Notes: generated from the sequence alone by a model not told the origin. DNA of 64,000 nucleotides from Flavobacteriaceae bacterium CRH (GCA_001507425.1 LMAJ01000010.1:89456-153455), one strand, 5' to 3'. Shown: positions 1-10,007, counted from the first letter of the stretch. Numbers and translations are program-made.

Positions 1-1454
1 AATAAACATCCAGGATAATCTAAAAGAAAACTCTCCAAAACGTTTAACGTTACAATGTCTAAATCATTTGTTGGCTCATCCAGAATCAAAAAGTTCGGAT
101 TCTGAATTAAAACTGTACATAAATACAAACGTTTCAATTCTCCACCACTTAATTTTTCGACAAAATCATATTGTTTTTTCGCATCAAAAAGAAAACGCTC
201 CAACAATTGCGAAGCCGAAATCATTCTGCCTTTAGCAAGCGGAATAAATTCTCCGTATTCTTTAATAATATCAATAACCCGTTGTCCTGGTTTTGGATTA
301 ATTCCCGATTGTGTGTAATAACCAATTTTAATAGTTTCACCTTTTACAACACGTCCGCTATCTAAAGGAAGCGTTCCGGTTAAAAGATTTAAAAAAGTAG
401 ATTTCCCGGTTCCGTTTTTTCCAATAATTCCGATGCGCTCTCCACGCTGAAAATCAAAACTAAAATTATCCAGAATAACATGGTCTTTAAATTTTTTAGA
501 GATTTTGTGAAGCTCGATAATCTTGCTTCCCATACGCTCCATGTTGATTTCAAGTTCAACTTTGTTTTCCATACGGCGGCTTTGTGCTTTTTCTTTAATT
601 AAATAAAAATCATCCTGACGCGACTTCGATTTAGTAGTTCTTGCTTTTGGCTGACGGCGCATCCATTCTAATTCTTTTACGAATAAGTTTTTTGCTTTGT
701 CAACGCTGGCATTTTCTGAGGTAATGCGCTCTTCTTTTTTCTCTAAATAATAAGAGTAGTTTCCTTTATATTGATATAATTTTCCGTTGTCAAGTTCGAT
801 AATTTCATTACAAACACGTTCTAGAAAGAAACGGTCGTGCGTTACCATAAACAATGTAATGTTTTCTTTGGCAAAATAGCTTTCTAACCATTCAATCATT
901 TCAAGATCTAAGTGGTTGGTTGGCTCATCCAGAATCAATAAATCAGGACGATTGATTAGAATAATAGCTAACGAAAGACGTTTTTTTTGTCCACCCGAAA
1001 GGTTTTTCACTTTAAGCTTAAAATCTTCCAGTTTTAATTTGAATAGAATTTGCTTGTATTGCGTTTCAAAATCCCAGGCATTATGTTGGTCCATTCCGTC
1101 AAAAGCTTTTTGGTAAGCTTCTTCGTCATCAGGATTTTCTAATGCTTTTTCATATTTTTCAATAACCTTTAGGGTTTCATTGTCTGAAGCGAAAATACTT
1201 TCTTCAATAGTCAATTCGTCTTGCAAATTGTTATTTTGAGAAAGAAAAGCCATTTTAATACCTTTTCTTAGAACTACTTGTCCTGTATCTGGTTCGTCTA
1301 AACCATTAATAATGCTCATTATGGTTGTTTTACCAGAACCATTTTTGGCAATAAAAGCGATTTTTTGGTCTTTATTAATTCCGAATGATATGTTGTCGAA
1401 CAATGTTTTTTCACCAAACGACTTCGATATGTTTTCTACAGATAGGTAATTCAC
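1..1454 (-). CDS. ABC-F family ATPase (partial, C-terminus off window)
   Basis: Soluble ABC-F protein with two ATP-binding cassettes and no membrane domain; the family acts on the ribosome or in translation quality control (Uup/EttA-type) rather than in transport. Reading the minus strand from 1454 gives an N-terminus NYLSVENISKSFGE, a first P-loop NGSGKTT, signature LSGGQKKR and Walker B LLILDEPTNHLDL. A charged linker follows, then a second P-loop GTGKST, signature LSGGELKR and a second LDEPTNDLD. About 484 codons are visible and the frame leaves the window at base 1. The start is GTG at 1452-1454: an in-frame TAA lies six codons upstream and there is no ATG, so this gene is missed if only ATG is allowed. 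A TAnnTTTG box lies 59 bases upstream. The subfamily (Uup or EttA) cannot be fixed without the C-terminus. Confidence 0.9.
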   Translation of the reverse strand, partial: MNYLSVENISKSFGEKTLFDNISFGINKDQKIAFIAKNGSGKTTIMSIINGLDEPDTGQVVLRKGIKMAFLSQNNNLQDELTIEESIFASDNETLKVIEKYEKALENPDDEEAYQKAFDGMDQHNAWDFETQYKQILFKLKLEDFKLKVKNLSGGQKKRLSLAIILINRPDLLILDEPTNHLDLEMIEWLESYFAKENITLFMVTHDRFFLERVCNEIIELDNGKLYQYKGNYSYYLEKKEERITSENASVDKAKNLFVKELEWMRRQPKARTTKSKSRQDDFYLIKEKAQSRRMENKVELEINMERMGSKIIELHKISKKFKDHVILDNFSFDFQRGERIGIIGKNGTGKSTFLNLLTGTLPLDSGRVVKGETIKIGYYTQSGINPKPGQRVIDIIKEYGEFIPLAKGRMISASQLLERFLFDAKKQYDFVEKLSGGELKRLYLCTVLIQNPNFLILDEPTNDLDIVTLNVLESFLLDYPGCL

Positions 1455-1460
1455 TTTGTA

Positions 1461-1488
1461 AATTATAAGTTATAAATTATAAGTTATG
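1461..1488. repeat. 14-bp tandem duplication in the ABC-F leader
   Basis: Two adjacent copies of AATTATAAGTTAT(A/G), 13 of 14 bases identical. They lie between the predicted promoter box and the GTG start of the minus-strand ABC-F gene, so they would be transcribed as 5' untranslated RNA. Confidence 0.7.
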
Positions 1489-1512
1489 AATGTTTTAAAA
1501 CAGAACTTTTTG

Positions 1513-1520
1513 CAAAAGTA
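1513..1520 (-). promoter_or_regulatory. -7 promoter element for ABC-F gene
   Basis: TACTTTTG on the minus strand matches the Bacteroidota -7 consensus TAnnTTTG. It lies 59 bases upstream of the GTG start. I see no convincing -33 TTG partner. Confidence 0.45.
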
Positions 1521-1544
1521 AACTATTATATTGCGATTTGCGAA

Positions 1545-2510
1545 TTATTTATGGAGATAAGAATTCAATACAGAACTTAAGTCAAAACGATGAATTTGTT
1601 GCGGAACATTCAAAAGAGGTTTCCGAACCAAAGATTCATTGGTTAAGTAATAATGCAAACCGTCTTTTGTCGCTATTCCTTCTATTTGATGAAAAGAAAG
1701 CTGAAGATCAATCTTTCTTTTATTTCCGGAGAGAAAATCATGATTGTTAAAATCGTATAAAAGATATATAAATGGTTTTCCAATTTTTGAATAACCGCAA
1801 AGTGCAATAAGCCTTTTATCTTCCAGATAAGCAGCGCCCGTTACCAGCCCTTTTACATCAAGAGAATCTTTGAGTTTTGCAACATGATTTCCAGATTGTT
1901 TAGATAATGCATAAATATTCGTTTTTGATGATTGCCATTGTTTGGTAAACAAATAAATACTGTCTTTTGAAACTATAAAAGCCTCACAATCAAAATTAGT
2001 TGTGTTTGGTTTTCTTAAATTGAAATCAGTCTGATCAGAATAGGCAAAGGAAATATTCTCTATTTTGGGATTTCCTTCTAAAAATGATTCTTTTTCGATT
2101 TTTAAAATTTGCAGATTAGTTCTGTTTCCAGAGTAATTATTTCCAAAATCTCCAATATATAAGTATGAACTGTCTTGTGCTATTTCTTCCCAGTCGTGAT
2201 TAGTTACAGTATTCAAAATGATTTTTTTTTGAATTTTCCCAAGAGAATCTAAACCATATATTGTTTTGTCGTGATCATCGTTATGTGTCCATAATAGATT
2301 AGCAAAAGATACTAATCCCGAAGTTTCTTTAATAGTGTTGTCTATTTTAATGGAATAGTCAGATTTTATTTTAATTTTTTTATACACGCAACTTCCGTCA
2401 TTTATTGTTGCTGAATTGGTGATGTTTTTTGATAAAATATCAGTACAACCTTTCAGTTGAGCATAAGTCGAGGTAAAAACCAGGAAGAAAATAAGTGCTA
2501 TAAATTTCAT
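1545..2510 (-). CDS. Secreted propeller-like protein of unknown function
   Basis: The 321-residue protein starts with a signal peptide (MKFIALIFFLVFTSTYA, cleavage before Q18). Residues 21-43 form one copy of the GCTD...DGSCVY motif that recurs in secreted Bacteroidota proteins. The body carries spaced motifs ETSGLV, LLWTHNDDHD, HDWEEIAQD, YIGDFGNN and FDCEAF, alternating short beta-rich stretches with acidic turns. This suggests a beta-propeller related to the secreted 'SGL...WTHND...DWE' proteins. There is no T9SS sorting domain, so it may stay in the periplasm or be Sec-exported. It precedes the ABC-F gene on the same strand with a 90-bp gap that holds its own promoter box, so the two are probably separate units. 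I cannot assign a substrate or reaction; the propeller fold is inference. Confidence 0.75.
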   Translation of the reverse strand: MKFIALIFFLVFTSTYAQLKGCTDILSKNITNSATINDGSCVYKKIKIKSDYSIKIDNTIKETSGLVSFANLLWTHNDDHDKTIYGLDSLGKIQKKIILNTVTNHDWEEIAQDSSYLYIGDFGNNYSGNRTNLQILKIEKESFLEGNPKIENISFAYSDQTDFNLRKPNTTNFDCEAFIVSKDSIYLFTKQWQSSKTNIYALSKQSGNHVAKLKDSLDVKGLVTGAAYLEDKRLIALCGYSKIGKPFIYLLYDFNNHDFLSGNKRKIDLQLSFHQIEGIATKDGLHYYLTNESLVRKPLLNVPQQIHRFDLSSVLNSYLHK

Positions 2511-2716
2511 TTTTAAGATTTCCGCTTTTTATTTTAAATATAAATATATGTATTTATAATTTTTTTATTTTTTTTTAGTTTGTAAGAATAGGTTAATTTT
2601 TACAGATAGCGTTTTTTTATTGGCATATTATTAACACAAATAAAATTATTACGTTTTAATTATGTCAAAATAGGGTAATTCTTTCTTTTTGATTTTATGT
2701 AACAATTTTATCGTGT

Positions 2717-2724
2717 TATTTTTG
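2717..2724 (+). promoter_or_regulatory. Candidate -7 promoter element of the polysaccharide operon
   Basis: TATTTTTG followed by C, a match to TAnnTTTG. A TTG at 2689-2691 is the nearest -33 candidate, but the 25-base spacing is longer than the usual ~19-23. It is the only full match I found in this gap on the plus strand. Confidence 0.4.
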
Positions 2725-2837
2725 CAAGAAAATAATGCGTATATTAGTCTAAGAATTGAATTATTATTTTGATTTCTAATAAATTGACATATATAATTTA
2801 AAGAATGTCTTTTTTTTTGTGCCTTTCTTACAATTTT

Positions 2838-2862
2838 CTAACTCATCGTAAATGGGAGTTGG
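2838..2862 (+). promoter_or_regulatory. Stem-loop in the operon leader
   Basis: CTAACTC (2838-2844) can pair with GAGTTGG (2856-2862), including one T-G wobble, around an 11-base loop. No T-tract follows, so it is not a standard terminator. It could be a processing or regulatory structure in the mRNA leader. Confidence 0.35.
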
Positions 2863-2925
2863 AATAGCGAAGCTGTACATAGAAGTTATATAATTAAAAA
2901 CGTATTAATTTAAAAATGTAAAATT

Positions 2926-3351
2926 ATGAAAGTAGGAATCACCTTTAGTGCTTTTGATTTATTGCATGCCGGTCACATTAAAATGTTAGAAGAGGCAAAG
3001 CAACAATGCGATTATTTAATAGTTGGTTTACAAACAGACCCAACATTAGACCGCCCTGAAAAAAACAGGCCGACACAAACTGTAGTTGAAAGATATATTC
3101 AACTTAAAGGATGCAAATTTGTAGATGAAATAGTTCCTTATGCTACCGAACAGGATTTAAATGATATTTTAAGATCTTTTAAAATTGATGTTCGCATTTT
3201 AGGCGATGAGTATAAAGAAAAAGATTTTACCGGACGTACTTATTGTGAAGAAAAAGGTATCGAATTATTTTATAATGTACGAGATCATCGTTTTTCCAGC
3301 AGCGGTTTGCGTAAAGAAGTAGTTTTTAGAGAAATGGCAATAGCCAAATAA
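2926..3351 (+). CDS. Cytidylyltransferase-like nucleotidyltransferase
   Basis: 141-residue protein of the small nucleotidyltransferase superfamily (TagD/GCT-like). It probably activates a sugar- or polyol-phosphate with CTP or ATP. The N-terminus reads GITFSAFDLLHAGHIKMLEEA; the HAGH signature at residues 14-17 binds the nucleotide phosphates. A second motif, RFSSSGLRKEV near the C-terminus, corresponds to the family's STT/S-R motif. It is the first gene of the plus-strand polysaccharide operon, 15 bp before fcl. It may make an activated building block for the polymer, or it may have been recruited as a housekeeping enzyme; the substrate cannot be read from the sequence. Confidence 0.8.
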   Translation: MKVGITFSAFDLLHAGHIKMLEEAKQQCDYLIVGLQTDPTLDRPEKNRPTQTVVERYIQLKGCKFVDEIVPYATEQDLNDILRSFKIDVRILGDEYKEKDFTGRTYCEEKGIELFYNVRDHRFSSSGLRKEVVFREMAIAK

Positions 3352-3366
3352 TTTTTAAAATAGAAT

Positions 3367-4317
3367 ATGGATAAAAATGCTAAGATTTACATTGCAGGTC
3401 ATAAAGGAATGGTGGGTAGTGCCATTTGGAGAACATTATCTGATAAAGGATTTAGTAATTTAATAGGTGTTTCCAGCAAGGAATTAGATCTTAGAAATCA
3501 ACAAGCTGTACGTGATTTTATCGCAAAAGAAAATCCCGAAGTTATTATAGATGCTGCTGCACGTGTTGGTGGAATTTTAGCCAATAATGATTTTCCGTAT
3601 CAATTTATTATGGAAAATATGCAAATTCAGAATAATTTAATTGATTCTGCTTTACAAGCTGGTGTCGACAAATTTATTTTTCTCGGAAGTTCTTGTATTT
3701 ATCCAAAATTAGCTCCCCAGCCTTTAAAGGAAGAATATTTGCTGACAGATACGCTTGAACCAACAAACGAATGGTATGCTATTGCTAAAATTACAGGAGT
3801 AAAAACCTGTCAGGCAATTAGAAACCAATTTGGAAAAGATTATGTAAGTCTGATGCCGACCAATTTATACGGAACAGATGATAATTTTGATCTAAATACA
3901 TCGCACGTTTTACCTGCTATGATTCGAAAATTTCATGAAGCAAAAGAAAATAATCATGCTCCCGTAACACTATGGGGAAGTGGCTTGCCTATGCGCGAAT
4001 TCCTCTTTGTAGATGATATGGCCCAGGCAGTGGTTTTTGCTTTAGAAAATAAATTACCTGATTATTTATATAATGTGGGAACTGGTGTAGATTTAACAAT
4101 TAAAGAATTAGCAGAAACCATTCAGGAAATTACAGGGCATCAGGGTGAAATTATTTGGGACTCAAGCAAACCAGACGGTACGCCAAGAAAATTAATGGAT
4201 GTATCTAAAATGCATGATTTGGGATGGAAACACCAGATTGAATTAAAAGATGGAATTCAAAAAACATACAATTGGTTTTTAAAAAACACAGAAAATTTTA
4301 AACAAGTAAAATTATAA
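3367..4317 (+). CDS. fcl: GDP-L-fucose synthase
   Basis: 316-residue short-chain dehydrogenase/epimerase that converts GDP-4-keto-6-deoxymannose to GDP-L-fucose using NADPH. The N-terminal nucleotide-binding loop reads [12 protein letters not shown] (residues 10-21). SSCIYPK contains the catalytic Ser region, and the Y137-x3-K141 pair sits in EWYAIAK. Length is normal for Fcl/WcaG. It is directly followed by gmd, which makes its substrate, so the two form the complete two-step route from GDP-mannose. No GDP-mannose pyrophosphorylase lies nearby, so GDP-mannose must come from elsewhere in the genome. Confidence 0.95.
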   Translation: MDKNAKIYIAGHKGMVGSAIWRTLSDKGFSNLIGVSSKELDLRNQQAVRDFIAKENPEVIIDAAARVGGILANNDFPYQFIMENMQIQNNLIDSALQAGVDKFIFLGSSCIYPKLAPQPLKEEYLLTDTLEPTNEWYAIAKITGVKTCQAIRNQFGKDYVSLMPTNLYGTDDNFDLNTSHVLPAMIRKFHEAKENNHAPVTLWGSGLPMREFLFVDDMAQAVVFALENKLPDYLYNVGTGVDLTIKELAETIQEITGHQGEIIWDSSKPDGTPRKLMDVSKMHDLGWKHQIELKDGIQKTYNWFLKNTENFKQVKL

Positions 4318-4359
4318 TAGATTAGATAGATCTTTAGGATCTTCGATACATAAAAAAAT

Positions 4360-5472
4360 ATGAAAGTAGCATTTATTACAGGAGTAACAGGACAGGATGG
4401 CGCTTATTTAAGTGAATTTTTACTTAAAAAAGGATATAAAGTTCATGGTTTAAAAAGAAGGTCTTCACTGTTTAATACAGACAGAATTGATCATTTATAT
4501 CAAGATCCTCATGTAGATCACCGTAATTTTTATTTGCATTATGGTGATATGACAGATAGTACGAATTTAATTCGTTTAATCAAAGAAATCCAGCCAGATG
4601 AAATTTACAATTTAGCAGCTATGAGTCACGTGGCAGTTTCTTTTGAAACGCCAGAATACACTGGTAATGCAGATGGATTGGGTACCTTACGTATTCTGGA
4701 TGCTGTCCGATTGTTAGGACTAGAAAAAAAAGTTCGTATCTATCAGGCATCAACATCTGAATTGTACGGAAAAGTTCAGGAAGTGCCGCAATCTGAAAAA
4801 ACACCTTTTTATCCGCGCTCACCTTATGCAGTAGCTAAAATGTATGCCTTTTGGATAACAGTAAATTACAGAGAAGCTTACGGAATGTATGCCTGTAATG
4901 GTATTTTATTCAATCATGAATCTCCAATTCGTGGAGAAACTTTTGTAACAAGAAAAATTACAAGAGCAGCTTCAAGAATTGCACTAGGATTGCAAGATAA
5001 ATTGTATTTAGGAAATTTAGATGCTAAAAGAGATTGGGGACACGCAAAAGATTATGTTCGCATGATGTGGATGATTTTACAGGCTGATGAACCAGAAGAT
5101 TGGGTTATTGCAACCGGAAAAACTACGGCAGTTAGAGATTTTGTTCGTATGAGTTTTGCCGAAGCAGGTATCGAACTTGAGTTTAAAGGTGAAGGAGTTG
5201 ATGAAAAAGGATATGTGAAATCTTGCAGCAATCCGGAATTTCAAGTAGAAATTGGAAAAGAAGTCCTTGCTGTTGATCCTAAATATTTCAGACCAACTGA
5301 AGTTGATTTGTTAATTGGTGACCCAACAAAGGCAAAAACAAAATTAGGATGGGAATGTAAATATGATTTACAAGCATTAGTTAAGGACATGATGAAAAGT
5401 GATTTAAAATTAATGCAAAAAGACCAATATTTAAAAGATGGTGGCTATAGAACGTTAAACTATTTTGAATAG
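4360..5472 (+). CDS. gmd: GDP-mannose 4,6-dehydratase
   Basis: 370-residue NADP-dependent SDR enzyme that makes GDP-4-keto-6-deoxy-D-mannose from GDP-mannose. The cofactor loop is [14 protein letters not shown] (residues 8-21). The segment [15 protein letters not shown] is typical of Gmd, and the catalytic Y156-x3-K160 lies in [23 protein letters not shown] is the strongly conserved substrate region. It supplies fcl, its upstream neighbour 42 bp away. Full length, no sign of damage. The pair indicates that the polymer contains L-fucose or a derivative. Confidence 0.97.
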   Translation: MKVAFITGVTGQDGAYLSEFLLKKGYKVHGLKRRSSLFNTDRIDHLYQDPHVDHRNFYLHYGDMTDSTNLIRLIKEIQPDEIYNLAAMSHVAVSFETPEYTGNADGLGTLRILDAVRLLGLEKKVRIYQASTSELYGKVQEVPQSEKTPFYPRSPYAVAKMYAFWITVNYREAYGMYACNGILFNHESPIRGETFVTRKITRAASRIALGLQDKLYLGNLDAKRDWGHAKDYVRMMWMILQADEPEDWVIATGKTTAVRDFVRMSFAEAGIELEFKGEGVDEKGYVKSCSNPEFQVEIGKEVLAVDPKYFRPTEVDLLIGDPTKAKTKLGWECKYDLQALVKDMMKSDLKLMQKDQYLKDGGYRTLNYFE

Positions 5473-5529
5473 TATAATTACCGAAAAAGTGTTTTATTAA
5501 GAATTTGTGTTAATGTTCGGTTTTTATCT

Positions 5530-7053
5530 ATGGCAGTAAATCAATTAAAGGTTGGTGCACTATTATCATACGTTGTACTAATACTAAATAATATAGTAGG
5601 TCTGGCATATACTCCATTTATGCTTCGTATGATGGGGCAGAGTGAATATGGCTTATATTCATTAGTAGCCTCCGTTATAGCTTATTTAACAATACTTGAC
5701 TTTGGATTTGGAAATGCTATTATAAGATATACATCCAAATTTAGAGCTCAGGGTAAGTTAGATGAGCAATTTTCTATGTTTGGGATGTTTATAATGCTAT
5801 ATTCAATTATTGGGGTAATTGCTTTTATTGCAGGTTTGTGTTTGTACTATAATGTAGATTCTATGTTTGGTAAAACAATGACAATTGAGGAACTGGGAAA
5901 GGCTAAAATTATGATGCTTTTGATGGTATTTAATATAGCTTTTACGTTTCCATTAAGCATTTTCGGCGCAATTATTACTGCTTATGAAGATTTCATTTTT
6001 CAAAGAATTATACAGATTGTCAGAATAATACTTAACACTCTTGTTATGATATTATTGTTAAATATTGGTTATAAGGCAATAGCTATTGTAATTGTCACGA
6101 CTGTATTTAATTTAATGACATTGTTGGTTAATTATTTTTATTGCAGATATAAAATAAAAATAAAAATAAAAATATACTTCCATAAAATTGACTGGAGTTT
6201 CTTAAGAGAAGTTGCCTTGTATTCATTTTATATCTTTTTAAGTATGATAATGGATCGTATTTATTGGGGTACAGGACAATTTATATTAGGTATGTATGTG
6301 GGTACAGCCGCTATTGCTATTTTTTCGATAGCTATTTCTTTGCAAAACATGTACATGAGTTTCTCTGCTTCGATTGCCAATGTATTTCTGCCTAAAATCA
6401 CAAAAATGATTACCGAAGGACAGTCTGAAAAAACCATTTCAGATTTGTTCATAAAGACGGGAAGGATCCAGTTTATTATTATTTCATTTGTTTTGGCGGG
6501 GTTCATTATTTTCGGACAGCAATTTGTTGTTTTGTGGGCTGGTAAAAGCTATAGTGATGCTTACATAATGGCATTATTCTTTTTTATTCCCTTGACAGTT
6601 CCATTAATACAAACAGTTGGAATTACTATTTTGCAAGCCCGAAATCAAATGAAATTCAGATCTTTGCTTTACATATGGATTGCACTTTGTAGTCTCGCAG
6701 TTCAATTTTTGCTAGCGAAAAAATATGGAGGAATTGGTGTAGCAATAGGAATTGCATCAGGTTTGTTTTTAGGACAAATAGTAATAATGAACATTTATTA
6801 TTATAAAAAGCAAAAAATAGATATCCCTTTCTTTTGGAAAGAAATTGCTAAAATGTCTGTTGTGCCTTTTATATTAGGAGGCATTGTATATTATTTGTCT
6901 ACATTTTTCATAATCAAATCAATTACAGATTTGTTAGTGGCAATAGTACTTTTTAGTGCTGTCTACATACCATTTTTCTGGATATTCAGTATGAATAAAT
7001 TTGAGAAAGATCTTTTTGGTGCACCTGTAAAGAAACTCTTCGTGAGGAAATGA
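5530..7053 (+). CDS. Wzx-type polysaccharide flippase
   Basis: 507-residue inner-membrane protein of the MATE/MVF-like polysaccharide-transport superfamily. It would flip the lipid-linked repeat unit to the periplasmic face. The sequence consists of about 12-14 hydrophobic helices. The N-terminal pattern LNNIVGLAYTPFMLRMMGQSEYGLYSL is typical of Wzx/RfbX proteins, where the P and G-x-x-E-Y-G segment is conserved. It lies between nucleotide-sugar synthesis and the modifying enzymes, as expected in a Wzx/Wzy locus, and has the low-GC character usual for these genes. Flippase specificity cannot be predicted. Confidence 0.9.
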   Translation: MAVNQLKVGALLSYVVLILNNIVGLAYTPFMLRMMGQSEYGLYSLVASVIAYLTILDFGFGNAIIRYTSKFRAQGKLDEQFSMFGMFIMLYSIIGVIAFIAGLCLYYNVDSMFGKTMTIEELGKAKIMMLLMVFNIAFTFPLSIFGAIITAYEDFIFQRIIQIVRIILNTLVMILLLNIGYKAIAIVIVTTVFNLMTLLVNYFYCRYKIKIKIKIYFHKIDWSFLREVALYSFYIFLSMIMDRIYWGTGQFILGMYVGTAAIAIFSIAISLQNMYMSFSASIANVFLPKITKMITEGQSEKTISDLFIKTGRIQFIIISFVLAGFIIFGQQFVVLWAGKSYSDAYIMALFFFIPLTVPLIQTVGITILQARNQMKFRSLLYIWIALCSLAVQFLLAKKYGGIGVAIGIASGLFLGQIVIMNIYYYKKQKIDIPFFWKEIAKMSVVPFILGGIVYYLSTFFIIKSITDLLVAIVLFSAVYIPFFWIFSMNKFEKDLFGAPVKKLFVRK

Positions 7054-7144
7054 AATTTATAATATCATTAGTTAAAAAATTTAAAGAAGAATTCGAAGAA
7101 GAATTCAAATTGTTGTAATACTTAAAAAAAATATTAAAATAAAA

Positions 7145-8053
7145 ATGGGTAAAATTTATTTATACTGGTTTAATAAAAAAGGAAAATTTGGAAATTTTGG
7201 AGATGAGTTAGGACCTTATATTATACAAAAGCTTTCGGGCAAAGAAATTTATCAAATACCAATACCAAGAAGTTCAATTAAATTAATCCTTGCTTTTATT
7301 AAAGCAGTTATTTATAAATATCACAGTATAGATATTTTTAAATCTGTTGCAAAGACATTATTCTTAAATGGTAAATACATCATATCTGTCGGCAGTATAA
7401 TTGGCTGGGGGAGCGGAAAAAGAATAGTTTGGGGAAGCGGTATTCTATTTGCAAACGAAAAAATTGATAACGGGACATTCTTAGCGGTAAGAGGCAAGTA
7501 TACACAGGCCAGATTAAAAGAATTAGGATATAATTATCCTGACGTTTTTGGTGATCCGGCTTTGCTTTTGCCATTAATATATCCTGTCACTTTAACAAAA
7601 AAATATAGATTAGGACTAGTTCCTCACCACACTCAATTTGAGCATTTTGCTAATTTTGAAGATAAATTTGGTATAAAGGTGATAAATCTAATAGGTGATG
7701 TAGAATCTATACTTGATGATTTTGCAAGCTGTGAAACTATCATTTCTTCATCTCTTCATGGTGTAATTGTAGCACATGCATATAATATTCCAGCTTTGTG
7801 GTATGAATATCCAAAAATAAAATGGCACGGTGAAAACATCAAATTCTTAGACTATTTTTCTTCTGTAGGTATTGATGAATATCAACCATTTCCTCTAAAA
7901 GAGAGTGATTCGTTTGATGTAGAAAGTGAAATAGAAAATGTGAGAAGAAATTTTGATAAGGCCAATATTAACGCAGATTTAAAAACAATTCAGGACAAAC
8001 TTATTGGAGTAGCTCCATTTAGTGTATTACCAAAATTCACTAATAAGGCTTAA
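7145..8053 (+). CDS. Polysaccharide pyruvyl transferase family protein (copy 1)
   Basis: 302-residue protein of the PF04230 family, whose characterised members transfer pyruvate from phosphoenolpyruvate to form a ketal on a sugar of an exopolysaccharide. Family marks are GNFGDELGPYI near the N-terminus, the central AVRGKYTQARLKELG and VFGDPALLLP, and CETIISSSLHGVIVAHAYNIP in the C-terminal half, where S-S-L-H-G is the most conserved block. A second family member lies 4 kb downstream (12305-13159). The two are clearly diverged, suggesting different acceptor sugars. Some family members act in other ways, so pyruvylation is probable but not proven. Confidence 0.85.
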   Translation: MGKIYLYWFNKKGKFGNFGDELGPYIIQKLSGKEIYQIPIPRSSIKLILAFIKAVIYKYHSIDIFKSVAKTLFLNGKYIISVGSIIGWGSGKRIVWGSGILFANEKIDNGTFLAVRGKYTQARLKELGYNYPDVFGDPALLLPLIYPVTLTKKYRLGLVPHHTQFEHFANFEDKFGIKVINLIGDVESILDDFASCETIISSSLHGVIVAHAYNIPALWYEYPKIKWHGENIKFLDYFSSVGIDEYQPFPLKESDSFDVESEIENVRRNFDKANINADLKTIQDKLIGVAPFSVLPKFTNKA

Positions 8054-8145
8054 GAAATAAGACGATTTATAAAACCGATTTGAAAGTCATGTATAGTATG
8101 TTTTTATACTATAACCTGATTGAATAAAGTAAATAAAAAACTTAA

Positions 8146-10005
8146 ATGAGATTTAGATATGATATTGGCTTCCTGAGAGCATTAGCAGTTTTTATAGTGG
8201 TATTTTTTCATTATAAAATACCGTTTTTTGAAGGTGGTTTTATTGGGGTTGATATTTTTTTCGTTATAAGCGGTTTTCTTATGACGAGTATAATTTTAAA
8301 AGGTTTTGATAAAGATTTTTTCTCTATTAAAGAATTTTATATAAGGCGTTTTGAAAGAATTGTTCCTGCACTCACATTTATGATGATGTGTGTTTTAATA
8401 ATTACATTTTTTCTTTACTTTCCTGTAGATTTAAAACAAGTTTCGGTATACACATTTTTTTCAGGTTTATTTTTATCAAATTATTATTACTTATTTAATT
8501 CAGATTATTTTGATGCCTCTTCACAATCTAATATCTTATTGCATACCTGGTCACTTTCTGTAGAATGGCAATTTTATATAATTTATCCACTTTTTTTAGT
8601 GCTGCTAAAAAAGTTTTATCTTAAAAGTAGAAATAAATTTAATGCTATATTTCTGGGTATTACTTTGTTCTCTTTCCTTTTAGTAATTGTTTTTAATAAT
8701 TTTTTTCCATCGTCTTATAGTAAAATCAGCTTTTTTTCATTTACTCACAGGGCTTGGGAAATGATGTTTGGAGGTATAGCATTTCTATATAAAGATTTTT
8801 TTGAAAATAAAATATCAGATTTTTTTAAAAATGTCATAATTTCTTTCAGCATTATTGTTATAGGAATTAGTATTGTTTGTTTTAATGAAACTTATGCATG
8901 GCCTTCTGGCTTAACCCTTTTTCCTGTAATTGCTTCTTTTTTTGTAATTGCTCTCAACAAAGAGTATGGTATTTATAAAAATTCAGTCATTCAGTATATA
9001 GGAAATATTTCTTATTCTTGGTATTTATGGCATTGGCCCATATATGTTATAGCAAACTACTTTGATTACAAAGGTGTTGAGGTAACAGTGTTATTAATAG
9101 TTGTGTCTTTATTGTTAGCTACCATATCTTATGAACTAGTTGAAAAAAAGTCCAAACTTATCTCTTTAAAAAAGATGTTTATTGGTGCTTCATTTGTTAT
9201 TCTTATCTCTTTGATCGGAGTTTTTTTAACTCCAAATAAAAAGTTGTTTTCGGAAGACGCAACAATACTTTCGGAATACAAAGATCATTATGATGAAAAC
9301 AGGAGAAAACAATTTAATTCTGGTGTATGTCATAATGTTAGTGAAATAAATTATAAAAAATGTTTGTGTCTAAACATAAAAAAGAAAAATATCTTATTGT
9401 TGGGCGATAGTCATGCTGGTCAATTTTCTCTTTCCTTTAGGAAAAAGTTAGATAGTACAAAATTTAATTTTATGGAGCATACAGTTGTTGGGACTTTCCC
9501 TTTGATCAATGCACACGGAGAGAAAAGAGCATCTGGACAATTCAAAAGTATATTTAATAAATTTATTGTAGAACATAAAAGTAATATTGATGTGATCGTG
9601 CTTTCATGTAATTGGACAAATTATCCTAGTTCAGCAGGGTATGCGACTAATGAAGAATTAGTTAAGGATGTTTATGCCACGGTAAAGATGTTGAAAAAAA
9701 TGGGTATTAAAAAAGTTTTTGTTATTGGCCAGGGAGAAGAATACAATATTGACTATCCAAGAGTTGTTGCATTTAATTTAGAAGGAAAACACGGAAAAAG
9801 TTATATAAATGAAGAATCAGTAGTATTAAATAATGATTTAAAAAAACTAATTCCTTCAGAAAACTATATTGATATTTTTTTAAACAATAAAATTAAGCAT
9901 TATGATGCCGTAAACAAAGTACCATATATGTTTGATGATGACCATATGACTATTTACGGCGCTGACCAGATTGTAGATCTATTACTCAAAAAAAATATTT
10001 TTTGA
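8146..10005 (+). CDS. OafA/YrhL-type O-acyltransferase with SGNH domain
   Basis: 619-residue membrane protein with a two-domain plan. Residues ~1-345 are an acyltransferase-3 domain with about ten helices, starting RYDIGFLRALAVFIVVFFHY (the R-A-x-A-V-x-x-V-x-x-x-H motif) and containing HTWSLSVEWQFYIIYPLF. A C-terminal periplasmic SGNH hydrolase-like domain begins at LLLGDSHAGQFS (near residue 419) and ends with FDDDHMTIYGA, which supplies the D-x-x-H pair. Proteins with this plan O-acetylate cell-surface sugars, the membrane domain moving acetyl across the membrane and the SGNH domain transferring it. Its place in the locus suggests acylation of the repeat unit. The stop overlaps the region of the next start. 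Confidence 0.9.
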   Translation: MRFRYDIGFLRALAVFIVVFFHYKIPFFEGGFIGVDIFFVISGFLMTSIILKGFDKDFFSIKEFYIRRFERIVPALTFMMMCVLIITFFLYFPVDLKQVSVYTFFSGLFLSNYYYLFNSDYFDASSQSNILLHTWSLSVEWQFYIIYPLFLVLLKKFYLKSRNKFNAIFLGITLFSFLLVIVFNNFFPSSYSKISFFSFTHRAWEMMFGGIAFLYKDFFENKISDFFKNVIISFSIIVIGISIVCFNETYAWPSGLTLFPVIASFFVIALNKEYGIYKNSVIQYIGNISYSWYLWHWPIYVIANYFDYKGVEVTVLLIVVSLLLATISYELVEKKSKLISLKKMFIGASFVILISLIGVFLTPNKKLFSEDATILSEYKDHYDENRRKQFNSGVCHNVSEINYKKCLCLNIKKKNILLLGDSHAGQFSLSFRKKLDSTKFNFMEHTVVGTFPLINAHGEKRASGQFKSIFNKFIVEHKSNIDVIVLSCNWTNYPSSAGYATNEELVKDVYATVKMLKKMGIKKVFVIGQGEEYNIDYPRVVAFNLEGKHGKSYINEESVVLNNDLKKLIPSENYIDIFLNNKIKHYDAVNKVPYMFDDDHMTIYGADQIVDLLLKKNIF

Positions 10006-10007
10006 AT

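Larger units (their letters stand above)
2511..2925. other. 415-bp intergenic leader upstream of the exopolysaccharide locus
   Basis: Very AT-rich divergent gap between the secreted protein (minus) and the polysaccharide operon (plus). It holds a TAnnTTTG box at 2717-2724 and a 7-bp stem-loop at 2838-2862. I see no ORF, tRNA or known riboswitch. If the box is used, the operon has a ~195-base untranslated leader. Confidence 0.5.

Noticed and set aside
1538..1750. Plus-strand ORF of 70 codons
   Set aside because: Lies opposite the 3' end of the secreted propeller gene, has no promoter box and no recognisable composition; shadow.
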